Assembly (NCBI GenBank): GCA_001778375.1
Contig: MFGV01000090.1
Span: forward strand, 1 to 63,172
DNA from: Candidatus Firestonebacteria bacterium RIFOXYD2_FULL_39_29
Lineage (GTDB): Bacteria > Oederibacteriota > D2-FULL-39-29
Reading direction: 5' to 3'
DNA: 63,172 bases
Shown here piece after piece: positions 17,794 through 27,354 of this stretch. Each line of letters starts with the position of its first letter. The first letter of the stretch is position 1. The position numbers were made by a program, and so were the translations under genes. The notes beneath the pieces were generated by a model. It was given only the letters and a program-made list of their open reading frames with translations. It was not told the DNA's origin and made no database searches.

Positions 17794-17848
17794 AACGTTT
17801 TAACAGAATTGGTATATATCAGTGGAATTATTATCAAGGAGTGAGAAA

Positions 17849-18970
17849 ATGTCCATAAAAAGGTATATTTTTATATTTGGGTTAACTCTTTCTTTCGCGC
17901 TTTTAATTGGTTGTGCAAAGAGAGGAGAGGTCGCTATTATCGGAGTTGGAGCTGCCTTAACAGGACAAGAGAGCGCTATAGGGCAGGATATATCTCATGC
18001 AGTAGAATTGGCAGTTGAAGAAGCAAATGCCGGGGGTAATCTTAAGAAAAAAATTGAATTTATTTTTTATGATGATAAGTCTGATCCTAAGGACGCTGTG
18101 ACGGTAGCCTATAAACTTTCGAATAATTCAGACGTAATAGGTGTGGTTGGGCATTTGGTATCCAGTTGTGCAATACCCGCTTCGGAGATTTATAATAAGA
18201 GTAATCTGGCTATGATTACTCCTTCCGCAACAAATCCTAAATTAACAAAGAATTCATTAGATAACGTTTTTAGGACATGTGCTACAGATGATGTTCAGGG
18301 TTCTGCAATTGCAAAATTCATTGCTGTTAAACTCAAGAAAAAGAAAATAGCAATCATACATGATCGTCAGGCCTATGGGCAGGGTTTGGCGGAAGAGGTA
18401 AAAATAAATTCCGTAAAACTTGGAGTGAAAGTACTGGCATTTGAGGGGATAACAGTAAAGGATATGGATTATTCTTCTATTTTAACGAAAATAAAACCAA
18501 TGAATCCGGAGGTCGTGTTTTTTGCAGGTATGTATAATGAAGGCTCGTTGATATGCAGACAAATGTCGGATTTGGGGTTTAAAGCGCTGTATATGAGCGG
18601 AGATGGTTGTTATAATCCTGTTTTTGTAGAACTGTCAGGAAAAAAATGCGAGGGCGCTGTTGTTAGTTTTGTGGCTCCGCCTTTTGAGGAGATTGATACA
18701 GCTAAAGAATTTGTAAAAAAGTTTAGAAAAAGATTTGGAGAAATTCAAACCTATGCGCCGTATGCCTATGATGCGGCAAATCTTATTATTGAAGCTTATA
18801 GACAGACCGGTACCTCTGACAGGAAAACAATCTCTGAAACCATAAAGAAAATGAAGAATTTCAAGGGTGTTACCGGCAATATTGAATTTGACGAAAGCGG
18901 TGACAGGAGAAATACAAATTTTTATTTTTATAAGGTTAGAAACGGTAAGTTTGAATGGATTAAGGAATAG
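17849..18970 (+). CDS. livK: Branched-chain amino-acid binding lipoprotein LivK-like
   Basis: This 373-residue periplasmic ligand-binding protein has a type I fold. I start at ATG 17849, 5 bases after AAGGAGTG (17836-17843); GTG 17822 lacks such a site. The leader ends in a lipobox (FALLIGC), so it is membrane-anchored. Diagnostic segments are IGVGAALTGQESAIGQDISHAVELAVEEANAGG, GVVGHLVSSCAIPASEIY, MITPSATNP, and YAYDAANLIIEAYRQTG. It would deliver substrate to the LivMGF complex encoded about 10 kb upstream, from which it is separated by unrelated genes. Confidence 0.93.
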   Translation: MSIKRYIFIFGLTLSFALLIGCAKRGEVAIIGVGAALTGQESAIGQDISHAVELAVEEANAGGNLKKKIEFIFYDDKSDPKDAVTVAYKLSNNSDVIGVVGHLVSSCAIPASEIYNKSNLAMITPSATNPKLTKNSLDNVFRTCATDDVQGSAIAKFIAVKLKKKKIAIIHDRQAYGQGLAEEVKINSVKLGVKVLAFEGITVKDMDYSSILTKIKPMNPEVVFFAGMYNEGSLICRQMSDLGFKALYMSGDGCYNPVFVELSGKKCEGAVVSFVAPPFEEIDTAKEFVKKFRKRFGEIQTYAPYAYDAANLIIEAYRQTGTSDRKTISETIKKMKNFKGVTGNIEFDESGDRRNTNFYFYKVRNGKFEWIKE

Positions 18971-18984
18971 GCGGCCGTTTCTTT

Positions 18985-20871
18985 ATGTGCGGTATATACG
19001 GGGTCATAAGTTTTGACGGTACAAATGTAGAAGAGAGCTCGCTTCTGCTTATGGGCGCGCTTTTAAAGCACAGAGGTCCTGATGCAAATAATATTAAACT
19101 GTACAAAAAAGGAAATATACTCTGTTATCTTGGTTCAACCAGACTTAAAATAATAGATCTTTCCGATTCTGCCAATATGCCGGTTGAAAATGAAGACAGT
19201 TCAATATCTGCGGTTTGCAACGGGGAAATTTATAATTATAAAAGTTTAAAGTATCAACTTCAAGAAAAAGGCCACAACTTCAAGACTAGGACTGATTCTG
19301 AAGTCATACCTCATGTTTTTGAAGAATATAATGAACAGTGTTTTTCAAAATTTGACGGTATGTTTTCTGTTGCAATATGGGATGGGAAAAACGGGCGTTT
19401 GCTGTTAGGGAGAGATCCGGCCGGTAAAAAACCTCTTTATTATTACTTTGACGGGAAAAAATTTGCGTTTGCCTCCGAGATAAAAGCGCTCCTTTCTCTG
19501 CATTTTGTGAAAAAGAAAATAAATGAAAATAAAATACCGGAGTATCTGACTTACGGTTATATAAATGGACCGGAAACATTTTATGAGGGTATTTTTGAGC
19601 TTCCGCCGGCCTCTTTCCTTTATGTTGAGGTTGATGAAATAAAACAAGCAGAAAAATATTGGGAACCGGAGTTTAGCGGGAAGAATACAAAGCCTCTTTA
19701 TTCTTTTGATGAGGCAAAAAAAAACGTAAGACAAACGATGGTAAATGCAGTTACAAAACGCCTTGAAAGTGATGTCCCTCTGGGCGTATTGCTGAGCGGG
19801 GGAATAGATTCTGCCATTGTAACAGGAATAATAAGTCTATTGTTAGGAAAAAAAATAAATACATTTACTGTCGGTTTTGAGGATAATCCGAGTTTTGACG
19901 AAAGAAAACCGGCAGCTTTTTTAGCGGAATATTACAAAACCAGTCATACTGAAATGTCTGCCGGTGTTAAAGATATTTCTCTTCTTGAGAAAATTGTTGA
20001 CCACTATGATATGCCCTGTGGAGATCCTTCAGCTCTTCCGACTTATATTGTGTCAAAAATGGCAAGACGAAATGTTACGGTGGTCTTGAACGGTGACGGA
20101 GGCGATGAGGCTTTCGCAGGCTACGACAGGTTTAAAGCTGCGCTTATAGCGGAAAAATTACCGGGTTTTATTTTCCCTATTGGTAAGATGCTTTCCTCTT
20201 TAATTCCCCAAAATGATGATTACAATGGTCTTCGAAATCGTTTGGAGAGATTTTTTAGAGATGCCGGAAGTAAAGATGTAATGTCCAGACATCATTCCTG
20301 GATCACTATTTTCGATAAAGAACTGATAAAAACAATATATAAGAAATCGGATAAAAATACACAAATTATGAGCGAAGATTTATACTCGGTTTACCTGAAA
20401 AACCTTCCGTTACTGCATAAACTGCTGTATTTAAGCATGATGACTTACCTGCCTCAGGATCTTAATGTCAAGATGGACCGGATGTCTATGGCTAATTCCC
20501 TGGAAACCAGATCTCCTTTCCTTGATAAAAAAGTTCTGGAAATAGCTGCGCATTTACCGCCTGACTATAAAATCAGAAGAAGTGTCACAAAGTATGTTTT
20601 GAGAGAGGCATTTAAAGATATTCTGCCTAAAAATATTTATTCAGCAAGGAAGCATGGTTTTGGAATTCCACTTTCTTCCTGGTTTAAAGTTGAGCTGGGA
20701 AAGTACTTTGAAAGTAAGATGCTGGATGTTGAAACGAGTTGTTCGGCATATATCAATCCGGATATTACTCGTATGTTATATAATGAGCACATTTTGGGAA
20801 AGCGTGACAGATCAAAAGAATTATGGCTGCTGCTGCAACTGGAGTTATGGATTAATCATAATAAATTTTAA
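18985..20871 (+). CDS. asnB: Asparagine synthetase (glutamine-hydrolysing)
   Basis: This 628-residue two-domain enzyme keeps the nucleophile Cys2 (MCGIYGV) and the class II glutaminase motifs (LKHRGPDA, NGEIYNY, RTDSEVI). The synthetase half has the PP-loop SGGIDS (in PLGVLLSGGIDSAIV), LNGDGGDEAFAGYDR and the YLPQDLNVKMDRMSMANSLETRSPFLD region. It transfers amide nitrogen from glutamine to aspartate in an ATP-dependent reaction. The gene is 14 bases downstream of livK with only a weak ribosome binding site. Some relatives modify cell-surface sugars or peptides, which sequence alone cannot exclude. Confidence 0.93.
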   Translation: MCGIYGVISFDGTNVEESSLLLMGALLKHRGPDANNIKLYKKGNILCYLGSTRLKIIDLSDSANMPVENEDSSISAVCNGEIYNYKSLKYQLQEKGHNFKTRTDSEVIPHVFEEYNEQCFSKFDGMFSVAIWDGKNGRLLLGRDPAGKKPLYYYFDGKKFAFASEIKALLSLHFVKKKINENKIPEYLTYGYINGPETFYEGIFELPPASFLYVEVDEIKQAEKYWEPEFSGKNTKPLYSFDEAKKNVRQTMVNAVTKRLESDVPLGVLLSGGIDSAIVTGIISLLLGKKINTFTVGFEDNPSFDERKPAAFLAEYYKTSHTEMSAGVKDISLLEKIVDHYDMPCGDPSALPTYIVSKMARRNVTVVLNGDGGDEAFAGYDRFKAALIAEKLPGFIFPIGKMLSSLIPQNDDYNGLRNRLERFFRDAGSKDVMSRHHSWITIFDKELIKTIYKKSDKNTQIMSEDLYSVYLKNLPLLHKLLYLSMMTYLPQDLNVKMDRMSMANSLETRSPFLDKKVLEIAAHLPPDYKIRRSVTKYVLREAFKDILPKNIYSARKHGFGIPLSSWFKVELGKYFESKMLDVETSCSAYINPDITRMLYNEHILGKRDRSKELWLLLQLELWINHNKF

Positions 20872-20936
20872 CCTGAACAATGATCTAAATCACGAGGAAT
20901 CTGGACACCCGTCAAAATATTAAGGCTGATTAGATA

Positions 20937-20965
20937 TTGACTTTGATATTGCTTTGTGTGATAAT
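20937..20965 (+). promoter_or_regulatory. Predicted sigma-70 promoter of the YHS-domain gene
   Basis: TTGACT (20937-20942), 17-base spacer, GATAAT (20960-20965) with an upstream TG (extended -10 TGTGATAAT). The ATG at 20996 follows, with GGGAGG at 20982-20987. Confidence 0.65.
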
Positions 20966-20995
20966 AACTTAAATACCTTTTGGGAGGTGTTTAGT

Positions 20996-21835
20996 ATGAA
21001 AAGAATAATTCTGATTGTTTCAGTGGTATTTGTGTCTGCTTCAATGTATGCTGTTGATATATATACAAGGGGCCCAAAGAAAAAGGAAGATGCATTAAAG
21101 TCCGGGATAAAAGAAACTGCAGTGGAAAAAGCACCAAAGTATGTAGTCCCAATTCCCGACAGAACTATATGTCCCGTAACAGGAGTACCTATAGATGTCA
21201 ATGATAAAACGCCTACCTCGAGTTATCAAAATAAAAATTACTTTTTTTTGAATGAAAACGCAAAAGCTCAGTTTGTTCGAGACCCCTTTAGTTTTGCAAA
21301 ATCTATAGAAACGTGTGATATCTGCGGTAAACAGGAAAAAAAGACGAGGGACAAGTCCAGTTTTATTTCATATGTCCATAATGGGGTCACTTATCATTTT
21401 GATAATGTTTTGCATATGGATGAATTTAAGACTAATCCTGCCAAGTATATAATTGGAAAAGAAAATTATGGATCAAGGCAGATAGGGAAAAGTAAGCCTA
21501 AAGCAAAAGATACTCTTTCCGTGAAAACGAAAGAAGCAGTTACTCCTGAAGTGAAAAGTGTTCCGCCGGCTGCAGATTCCGGTGTAGACGCACCTGAAAA
21601 GAAAGATGTTCCGGCCCCCGTTGATACTAAACAACCGGAGGCTATTCCTGAAATTAAAAGCGTTGCTCCGGCTGCCGAAGAAATTAAAAAAGATGCAGTT
21701 GCTCCTGAAAAAAAGATTATTCCTCCGTCTTTACCTGATAAAAAAGTAGAAGTGATTGAAGAAATAATTAGTGAAGAAATAGTAAGTGAAGAAGAAGTTG
21801 TAACTTCTGAATCAAAACCGGTTGTTGCGCCTTAA
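20996..21835 (+). CDS. Exported protein with two YHS-like domains and Pro/Glu-rich tail
   Basis: This 279-residue protein has a signal peptide (MKRIILIVSVVFVSASMYA). ATG 20996 is chosen for its GGGAGG site. Two tandem YHS-like metal-binding units follow: CPVTGVPIDVNDKT ... YFFLNENAKAQFVRDPF (about 61-100) and CDICGKQEK ... YHFDNVLHMDEFKTNPAKYI (about 108-155), each with the Cys pair and the F..DP/NPAKY helix. The last ~120 residues are Pro/Ala/Glu/Lys-rich, with imperfect repeats (PEVKSVPPAA, PEIKSVAPAA). A periplasmic metal-handling or sensing role is plausible, but no partner protein is adjacent. Confidence 0.75.
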   Translation: MKRIILIVSVVFVSASMYAVDIYTRGPKKKEDALKSGIKETAVEKAPKYVVPIPDRTICPVTGVPIDVNDKTPTSSYQNKNYFFLNENAKAQFVRDPFSFAKSIETCDICGKQEKKTRDKSSFISYVHNGVTYHFDNVLHMDEFKTNPAKYIIGKENYGSRQIGKSKPKAKDTLSVKTKEAVTPEVKSVPPAADSGVDAPEKKDVPAPVDTKQPEAIPEIKSVAPAAEEIKKDAVAPEKKIIPPSLPDKKVEVIEEIISEEIVSEEEVVTSESKPVVAP

Positions 21836-21885
21836 ATGAATATTGTAAGAGAAGAGAAGACAAAGGAGTAGTTTAAGAGAATTAT

Positions 21886-21918
21886 ATGAAAAAAACAGAC
21901 ACCGTCCGCTTCGTATAG
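21886..21918 (+). CDS. Possible 10-residue leader peptide upstream of carB
   Basis: ATG 21886 opens a 10-codon frame (MKKTDTVRFV) that ends at TAG 21916-21918, inside the loop of the hairpin that precedes carB. AAGAGAA upstream is only a weak ribosome binding site. The geometry resembles translation-coupled attenuators, but a tiny ORF can arise by chance. Confidence 0.25.
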   Translation: MKKTDTVRFV

Positions 21919-21935
21919 GAGCAGACGGTGTTTTA
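21899..21935 (+). terminator. Hairpin with T-tract between the YHS gene and carB
   Basis: ACACCGTCCGC (21899-21909) pairs with GCAGACGGTGT (21921-21931), with one mismatch, followed by TTTT. It could terminate the YHS transcript or act as an attenuator in the carB leader, since the carB ATG is only about 20 bases further on. Confidence 0.65.
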
Positions 21936-21954
21936 ATGAAAGGGATACAGGCAA

Positions 21955-24900
21955 ATGCCAAAGCGTACAGATATAAAAAAAATTCTGCTTATCGGTTCAG
22001 GACCTATTGTAATAGGTCAGGCTTGTGAGTTTGACTATTCGGGCACTCAGGCATGTAAAGCGCTGAAGGAAGAAGGTTACGAAGTTGTTTTGGTTAATAG
22101 TAATCCGGCAACAATAATGACAGATCCTGAGTTTGCAGACAGTACTTATATAGAACCGGTTACTGCGGAAATGGTGGCAAAAATTATAGAAAAAGAAAGG
22201 CCTGATGCGCTGCTTCCTACTATCGGAGGGCAAACCGGACTAAATGTTGCGGTAGAACTTGCGGAAAAAGGTGTACTTGCAAAATTCGGGGTGGAACTTA
22301 TCGGGGCGAAAATCGAAGCAATTAAAAAAGCAGAAGATAGAATATTGTTTAAAGAAGCAGTAGAAAGAATAGGTCTTTCCGTGCCTTTAAGTTTTCCCGC
22401 TTATTCGGTTGAAGAAGCTGTCCTCCATTCTAAAGAATTGGGTTTTCCTGTTATCATTCGTCCTGCTTTTACTCTCGGTGGTTCAGGGAGCAGTATTGCT
22501 TATAATCTTGAAGAACTTAAAGAAAAAGCGAAAGTTGGTATAGAAGCCAGCATGATACATCAGGTGCTTTTGGAGCAATCAATTATCGGGTGGAAAGAGT
22601 ATGAGCTCGAAGTTATGAGAGATTTGAAAGATAATGTCGTTATCATATGTCCGATTGAAAATTTTGACCCTATGGGGATTCACACGGGTGATTCTATTAC
22701 TGTTGCTCCGGCTCAGACCTTGACGGATAAAGAGTATCAGGTCTTAAGGGATGCTTCGATAGCCATCATGAGGGAAATAGGAGTGGATACGGGAGGAAGC
22801 AACGTGCAATTCGGTATAAATCCTGATAACGGTAAAGTGGTTGTTATCGAGATGAATCCGAGAGTGTCAAGAAGTTCCGCTCTTGCTTCCAAAGCTACCG
22901 GCTTCCCTATTGCCAAGATAGCTGCGAAACTGGCGGTAGGATTTTCCCTTGATGAGATTCCTAATGATATAACGAAATATACTTATGCGGCTTTTGAACC
23001 GACGATTGACTATGTTGTAACAAAGATACCCCGCTGGACTTTTGAGAAATTTCCCGGCGCGGATGATGTTCTTGGTACACAGATGAAGTCTGTCGGAGAA
23101 GTAATGGCAATAGGAAGAACCTTTAAAGAATCTTTTCAGAAAGCTATTAGATCTCTTGAGATTGACAGATACAGTCTCTATTTCTCGGATGAAAAACCTG
23201 CGAAAGAATTGATATATGAAAAACTTCGAACTCCAAATTGCGACAGGATTTACTATGTCAGAGAGGCGCTTAAGAGTAAAATCAGTATAAATGAAATATT
23301 TGATTATACGAAGATTGACAGATGGTTTCTTTCTAATATGAAAGAACTGGTAGATATGGAAGAAGTTATAGTCAAAGCGAAAAACAAGAAAAAGGAATTG
23401 CCGATTGTTATTAAAGAAGCGAAAAAGAACGGTTTTTCCGACAGGTATCTGGGAAAACTTTTAGGAATGAAGGAAATGGAAATTCGGAAAATTCGTATAA
23501 AGCATAAGATCACACCCGTTTATAAAATGGTGGATACCTGTGCCGCAGAATTTGAAGCATTTACTCCTTATTTATATTCTACCTATGAAGAAGAAGATGA
23601 AGCTCTGCCTACTAAACGGAAAAAGATAGCCATACTTGGCGGAGGTCCAAACAGAATCGGACAGGGGATAGAGTTTGATTATTGCTGCGTGCACGCTGCT
23701 TTTGCGCTTAAAGAAGATGGTTTTGAAGTAATAATGATAAACTGTAATCCTGAGACAGTTTCTACGGACTATGACACATCTGATAGACTATATTTTGAAC
23801 CCTTAACTTTTGAGGATACTTTAAATGTTTTAAATAGAGAAAAACCTGACGGAGTTATTGTTCAATTCGGAGGGCAGACACCTCTTAAACTTGCATTGCA
23901 GCTCTTTAAAGAGAAAGTAAAGATAATCGGGACCAGTCCAAAGAGCATAGATATGGCAGAAGATAGAAAGCTGTTTGGCGCGCTGTTAAATAAACTTAAA
24001 ATACATCAGCCTGAAAACGGTACTGCCCGGACTGTTAAAGAGGCTGTTAAGGTTGCAAGGAGTATCGGATTTCCGGTGCTTGTCAGGCCTTCGTATGTAC
24101 TGGGCGGACGAGCTATGGAAATTGTATATGACGAAGAGAGTATGGAGAAATTTGTTAAGATGGCGATATCTGTTTCCGGAGAACATCCCGTACTTATTGA
24201 TAAATTTCTGGAAGATGCAGGAGAAATTGATGTTGATGCAGTCTGTGACGGAGAGACCACTTTAATTTGCGGTATTATGGAGCATATAGAAGAAGCAGGT
24301 ATTCATTCCGGAGATTCTGCGTGCGTTATCCCTGCTTTCTCTCTTGCGGAAAACCAGTTGAATATTATTAGAAAATATACTTATGCACTGGCTAAAGAAT
24401 TGAAAGTCATAGGGCTTATGAATATTCAGTATGCGTGCAAGGGAGATACAATATATGTTCTGGAGGTTAACCCAAGAGCTTCAAGGACCGTTCCTTTTGT
24501 CTCAAAAGCGACAGGAATCCCGTGGGCAAAAGTTGCTGCAAGAGTTATGTCGGGAAAATCGTTGAAAGAGCAGGGAATAACCAAAGAAATAACTCCAAAA
24601 CATTTCTCCGTGAAAGAGTCTGTGTTCCCTTTTGTGAAATTCCAGGGAGTTGACTCTGTTCTCGGACCGGAGATGAAGTCCACAGGAGAAGTAATGGGTA
24701 TTGATATTGACTTTGGACGTGCTTTTGCAAAGTCACAAATTGCGGCAAGCGCTGCTTTGCCGAAAGCAGGAACGGTTTTTATAAGTGTAAAGAATAAGGA
24801 TAAGAGAAATATTGTATATGTGGCCAAACAATTGGCTGACCTTGGTTTTAAGCTGACAGCTACGAAAGGTACGGCGGAAACTCTCGGTAAAAACGGGCTG

Positions 24901-25203
24901 GACGTAAAATTTGTTAACAAAGTCGGGGAAGGCCGTCCTAATATTGTAGATGCAATACGGAATAAAGAGATCGCACTGATTATAAATACTCCAACAGGCA
25001 AAGGGCCGAAAACTGATGAGTACCATATCCGGAGGGCGGCAATAAATTACAATGTTCCCTGCATTACGACTGTATCCGGTGCTCAAGCGGCGGTGAACGG
25101 TATAGAATCTATTTTAAAGGGTGAACTGACCGTAAAATCTTTACAGGAGTACCATTTTAGTAAAAATGAGAAAAACCCGGAAAGCAGTAAAAGAAAAAGA
25201 TAA
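21955..25203 (+). CDS. carB: Carbamoyl-phosphate synthase large subunit
   Basis: This full-length, 1082-residue enzyme makes carbamoyl phosphate for pyrimidine and arginine synthesis. Two homologous halves are visible. Each starts with a preATP-grasp motif ([23 protein letters not shown] and [22 protein letters not shown]), followed by an ATP-grasp domain ([30 protein letters not shown]) and ending in [20 protein letters not shown] and [20 protein letters not shown]. The C-terminal ~130 residues are the MGS-like allosteric domain ([17 protein letters not shown]). The small subunit carA is not in the window. It overlaps tatC by 38 bases and heads a transcript that includes pyrK and pyrD. Confidence 0.98.
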   Translation: MPKRTDIKKILLIGSGPIVIGQACEFDYSGTQACKALKEEGYEVVLVNSNPATIMTDPEFADSTYIEPVTAEMVAKIIEKERPDALLPTIGGQTGLNVAVELAEKGVLAKFGVELIGAKIEAIKKAEDRILFKEAVERIGLSVPLSFPAYSVEEAVLHSKELGFPVIIRPAFTLGGSGSSIAYNLEELKEKAKVGIEASMIHQVLLEQSIIGWKEYELEVMRDLKDNVVIICPIENFDPMGIHTGDSITVAPAQTLTDKEYQVLRDASIAIMREIGVDTGGSNVQFGINPDNGKVVVIEMNPRVSRSSALASKATGFPIAKIAAKLAVGFSLDEIPNDITKYTYAAFEPTIDYVVTKIPRWTFEKFPGADDVLGTQMKSVGEVMAIGRTFKESFQKAIRSLEIDRYSLYFSDEKPAKELIYEKLRTPNCDRIYYVREALKSKISINEIFDYTKIDRWFLSNMKELVDMEEVIVKAKNKKKELPIVIKEAKKNGFSDRYLGKLLGMKEMEIRKIRIKHKITPVYKMVDTCAAEFEAFTPYLYSTYEEEDEALPTKRKKIAILGGGPNRIGQGIEFDYCCVHAAFALKEDGFEVIMINCNPETVSTDYDTSDRLYFEPLTFEDTLNVLNREKPDGVIVQFGGQTPLKLALQLFKEKVKIIGTSPKSIDMAEDRKLFGALLNKLKIHQPENGTARTVKEAVKVARSIGFPVLVRPSYVLGGRAMEIVYDEESMEKFVKMAISVSGEHPVLIDKFLEDAGEIDVDAVCDGETTLICGIMEHIEEAGIHSGDSACVIPAFSLAENQLNIIRKYTYALAKELKVIGLMNIQYACKGDTIYVLEVNPRASRTVPFVSKATGIPWAKVAARVMSGKSLKEQGITKEITPKHFSVKESVFPFVKFQGVDSVLGPEMKSTGEVMGIDIDFGRAFAKSQIAASAALPKAGTVFISVKNKDKRNIVYVAKQLADLGFKLTATKGTAETLGKNGLDVKFVNKVGEGRPNIVDAIRNKEIALIINTPTGKGPKTDEYHIRRAAINYNVPCITTVSGAQAAVNGIESILKGELTVKSLQEYHFSKNEKNPESSKRKR

Positions 25204-25966
25204 AGTCTCCGGCTCGAAGTCTGTTGTAGAGCATTTGGAGGAGCTGCGAAAACGCATAATTATATCGGTGGTGTCTTTTTTTGGTCTTTTTATGGTGATT
25301 ATAAGTGTTCCCGGATTTACCGATTCATTTGGTTTGCGTATAATGAAACTTCTTCAGGAGTATATATTGAATAATATAAGAGGCGGAGCCGCTCTTAATC
25401 TTGTATTTCTTGATCCGCTTGAACCGGTTTTTACAGTATTAAAACTTTCCTCTCTTGTCACACTGGTTGTTCTGGCTCCGCTGTTTCTTTATCAGGCTTA
25501 TGCTTATTTGAAGCCGGCTTTTACAGGGAAAACAGGAAAACACCTGGGTGCTTTCATTCTGGGGAGCGAAATATTATTTTTGCTTGGAGCGGTTTTTTCT
25601 TTGTATTTCCTTATACCTGCATCTTTTAATATTCTTATACGCTTCGGTTTGTCTACGGGCGCCGGTCCGGTTCTTAGTATGGGTAAATTCTTTGATATGT
25701 TTTTTTGGATGTTTTTGCTTTTCACTCTTCCCTTCGAACTTCCGGTTCTGATAGGGGTTCTTTCTAAAACCGGTATTGTCACGGTGAGAATGCTTGGAAA
25801 GATAAGAAAACCCGCCTATCTTGGGCTTGCAATATTTTGTGCAGCGGTAACTCCTGATCCTACGCCTTTTTCCATGTTAATCCTTTGGGGTTTGCTTTTA
25901 ATATTGTTTGAATTTGGAGTGTTTTTATCGCATATTTTTGAAAAGGGGGAAAGCAAATGGGTGTAA
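25166..25966 (+). CDS. tatC: Sec-independent protein translocase TatC
   Basis: This 266-residue integral membrane protein has six predicted helices. It carries the N-terminal signal-binding motif [15 protein letters not shown], the conserved [10 protein letters not shown] periplasmic loop glutamate, [17 protein letters not shown], and the C-terminal [30 protein letters not shown]. It recognises twin-arginine signals and forms the Tat translocon with TatA, which is not seen here. The first 38 bases lie inside carB, and the 3' end overlaps the nuclease gene by ten bases, so the three genes are translationally linked. Confidence 0.94.
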   Translation: MRKTRKAVKEKDKVSGSKSVVEHLEELRKRIIISVVSFFGLFMVIISVPGFTDSFGLRIMKLLQEYILNNIRGGAALNLVFLDPLEPVFTVLKLSSLVTLVVLAPLFLYQAYAYLKPAFTGKTGKHLGAFILGSEILFLLGAVFSLYFLIPASFNILIRFGLSTGAGPVLSMGKFFDMFFWMFLLFTLPFELPVLIGVLSKTGIVTVRMLGKIRKPAYLGLAIFCAAVTPDPTPFSMLILWGLLLILFEFGVFLSHIFEKGESKWV

Positions 25967-27354
25967 CAGTACAATTTTTTGGAGCAGCCCGCACAGTTAC
26001 CGGATCAAAGTACCTTTTAACGGGGGATAAAGGCAGAATATTTGTAGATTTCGGAATGTTTAGAGGTGAAGAAAATTTGACTCAAAAAAATTACGAGGAG
26101 TTTGATTTTAACCCTGCGGAAATTCAATATGTAATACTTACCCATGCTCATATTGATCATAGCGGATTGATACCCCGGCTGGTAAATAAAGGTTTTAGAG
26201 GGAAAATTATTTGCACGAAGCCTACTCTGGATCTTTGCAAAATAATGTTTTTAGACGCAGCTCACGTAGAAAGTATAGAAATTGAATGGCGCAATAGAAA
26301 GAGGCAGCGTGCGGGCAAAACTCTTTTGTTACCTGTTTATAACGCCCAGGATGCGGCTTTTTGTATGCAGTATTTTGAGGCTGTGGAATATAATAAATTA
26401 AAAGACCTGAAAAACGGATTTAAGGTCCGCTTTAATGATGCAGGGCATATACTTGGATCATCCATAGTTGAGCTCTTTACAAAGATTGATGGTAAAGAAA
26501 AAAAGCTTGTCTTCTCCGGTGATCTGGGAAATGAAATGCAGGAAATAATACGAGATCCCGAAAAACTTGAAACGGCGGACTATTTGTTTATAGAATCTAC
26601 ATATGGGGACCGCTTGCATAAAGGACGAAAAGAGACTTTAAAAGAATTTGAAAATGCTATTATGAGCGCGAATAAGGACAAAGGAAATATAGTTATCCCC
26701 GCGTTTGCAGTGGAACGCACACAGGAAATTGTGTATGAGCTTTCGCAGATGTATAAAAAGAACAAGCTGGACGGGTTTTCTGTCTATGTCGATTCTCCAT
26801 TAGCTATCGCTGCTACAGAAATATTTCAGGCTAATTCAAGATATTTTGATGAGGAGACAAAAAAGGAGATAGAGAAAGGAATTAACCCGTTTTCTTTTCC
26901 TTCTCTGGTTTACTGTAAGCGCATGGAGGATTCCAGGTCTTTAAATGATATAAAAAGTAATGCCATTATTGTTTCAGCAAGCGGAATGTGTGAAGCGGGC
27001 AGGATTAAACATCACTTAAAGCATAACCTCTGGCGAGAGGAATGTGTTATAATATTTACAGGTTACCAGGCTATTGGAACGACCGGAAGGGCTATTGTTG
27101 AAGGAGCTAAGGCCGTGAAGATCTTTGGTGAAGAGATTGCTGTCAGGGCCAAAATATTTACCCTGGGTGGTTTTTCAGGGCATGCCGATCAAAAAGGTCT
27201 GCTTAGATGGTTGTCTTACTTTAAGACAAAAAAGATGCAGGTTTTTGTTGTTCATGGCGAAGAAAAAGGAGCTCTTACCTTCGCTGATGTTATAAGACAA
27301 AAGAAGCATTATATCGTAACGGTTCCCGAATTGGGACAAAAAGTAAAGTTATGA
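25957..27354 (+). CDS. Metallo-beta-lactamase/beta-CASP RNA nuclease (CPSF-like)
   Basis: This 465-residue protein has the two-zinc MBL motifs LTHAHIDHSG, GHILGSS and FSGDLGN. It also has beta-CASP features: AFAVERTQEIVYEL, the GMCEAGRIKHHL segment, FTGYQAIGTTGR, and the final GGFSGHADQKG and VHGEEKGALTFADVI. It resembles the TTHA0252/MTH1203-type endoribonucleases related to eukaryotic CPSF73. It is expected to be cytosolic and act on RNA. It lies between tatC and pyrK in an otherwise pyrimidine-linked operon, with overlaps on both sides. Confidence 0.93.
   Translation: MGVTVQFFGAARTVTGSKYLLTGDKGRIFVDFGMFRGEENLTQKNYEEFDFNPAEIQYVILTHAHIDHSGLIPRLVNKGFRGKIICTKPTLDLCKIMFLDAAHVESIEIEWRNRKRQRAGKTLLLPVYNAQDAAFCMQYFEAVEYNKLKDLKNGFKVRFNDAGHILGSSIVELFTKIDGKEKKLVFSGDLGNEMQEIIRDPEKLETADYLFIESTYGDRLHKGRKETLKEFENAIMSANKDKGNIVIPAFAVERTQEIVYELSQMYKKNKLDGFSVYVDSPLAIAATEIFQANSRYFDEETKKEIEKGINPFSFPSLVYCKRMEDSRSLNDIKSNAIIVSASGMCEAGRIKHHLKHNLWREECVIIFTGYQAIGTTGRAIVEGAKAVKIFGEEIAVRAKIFTLGGFSGHADQKGLLRWLSYFKTKKMQVFVVHGEEKGALTFADVIRQKKHYIVTVPELGQKVKL

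Larger units (their letters stand above)
17546..17848. other. Structured intergenic region before livK
   Basis: About 300 bases without a gene. It contains, in order, a stem-loop plus CCGCCTAGGCGG palindrome (annotated separately), a copy of the dispersed ATCAGTGGAATCC repeat, a nested inverted repeat (17722-17793), and another fragment (TATATATCAGTGGAAT, 17814-17829) of the dispersed repeat directly before the livK ribosome binding site. Promoter boxes for livK are not obvious. Confidence 0.6.

Noticed and set aside
17546-17848. CRISPR array
   Set aside because: The repeats here are few, unequal and unspaced at CRISPR-like intervals; no cas genes occur anywhere in the window.
24426-25001. 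191-codon open frame on the minus strand
   Set aside because: It lies wholly inside carB in antisense, has low-quality composition, no ribosome binding site and no recognisable domain.
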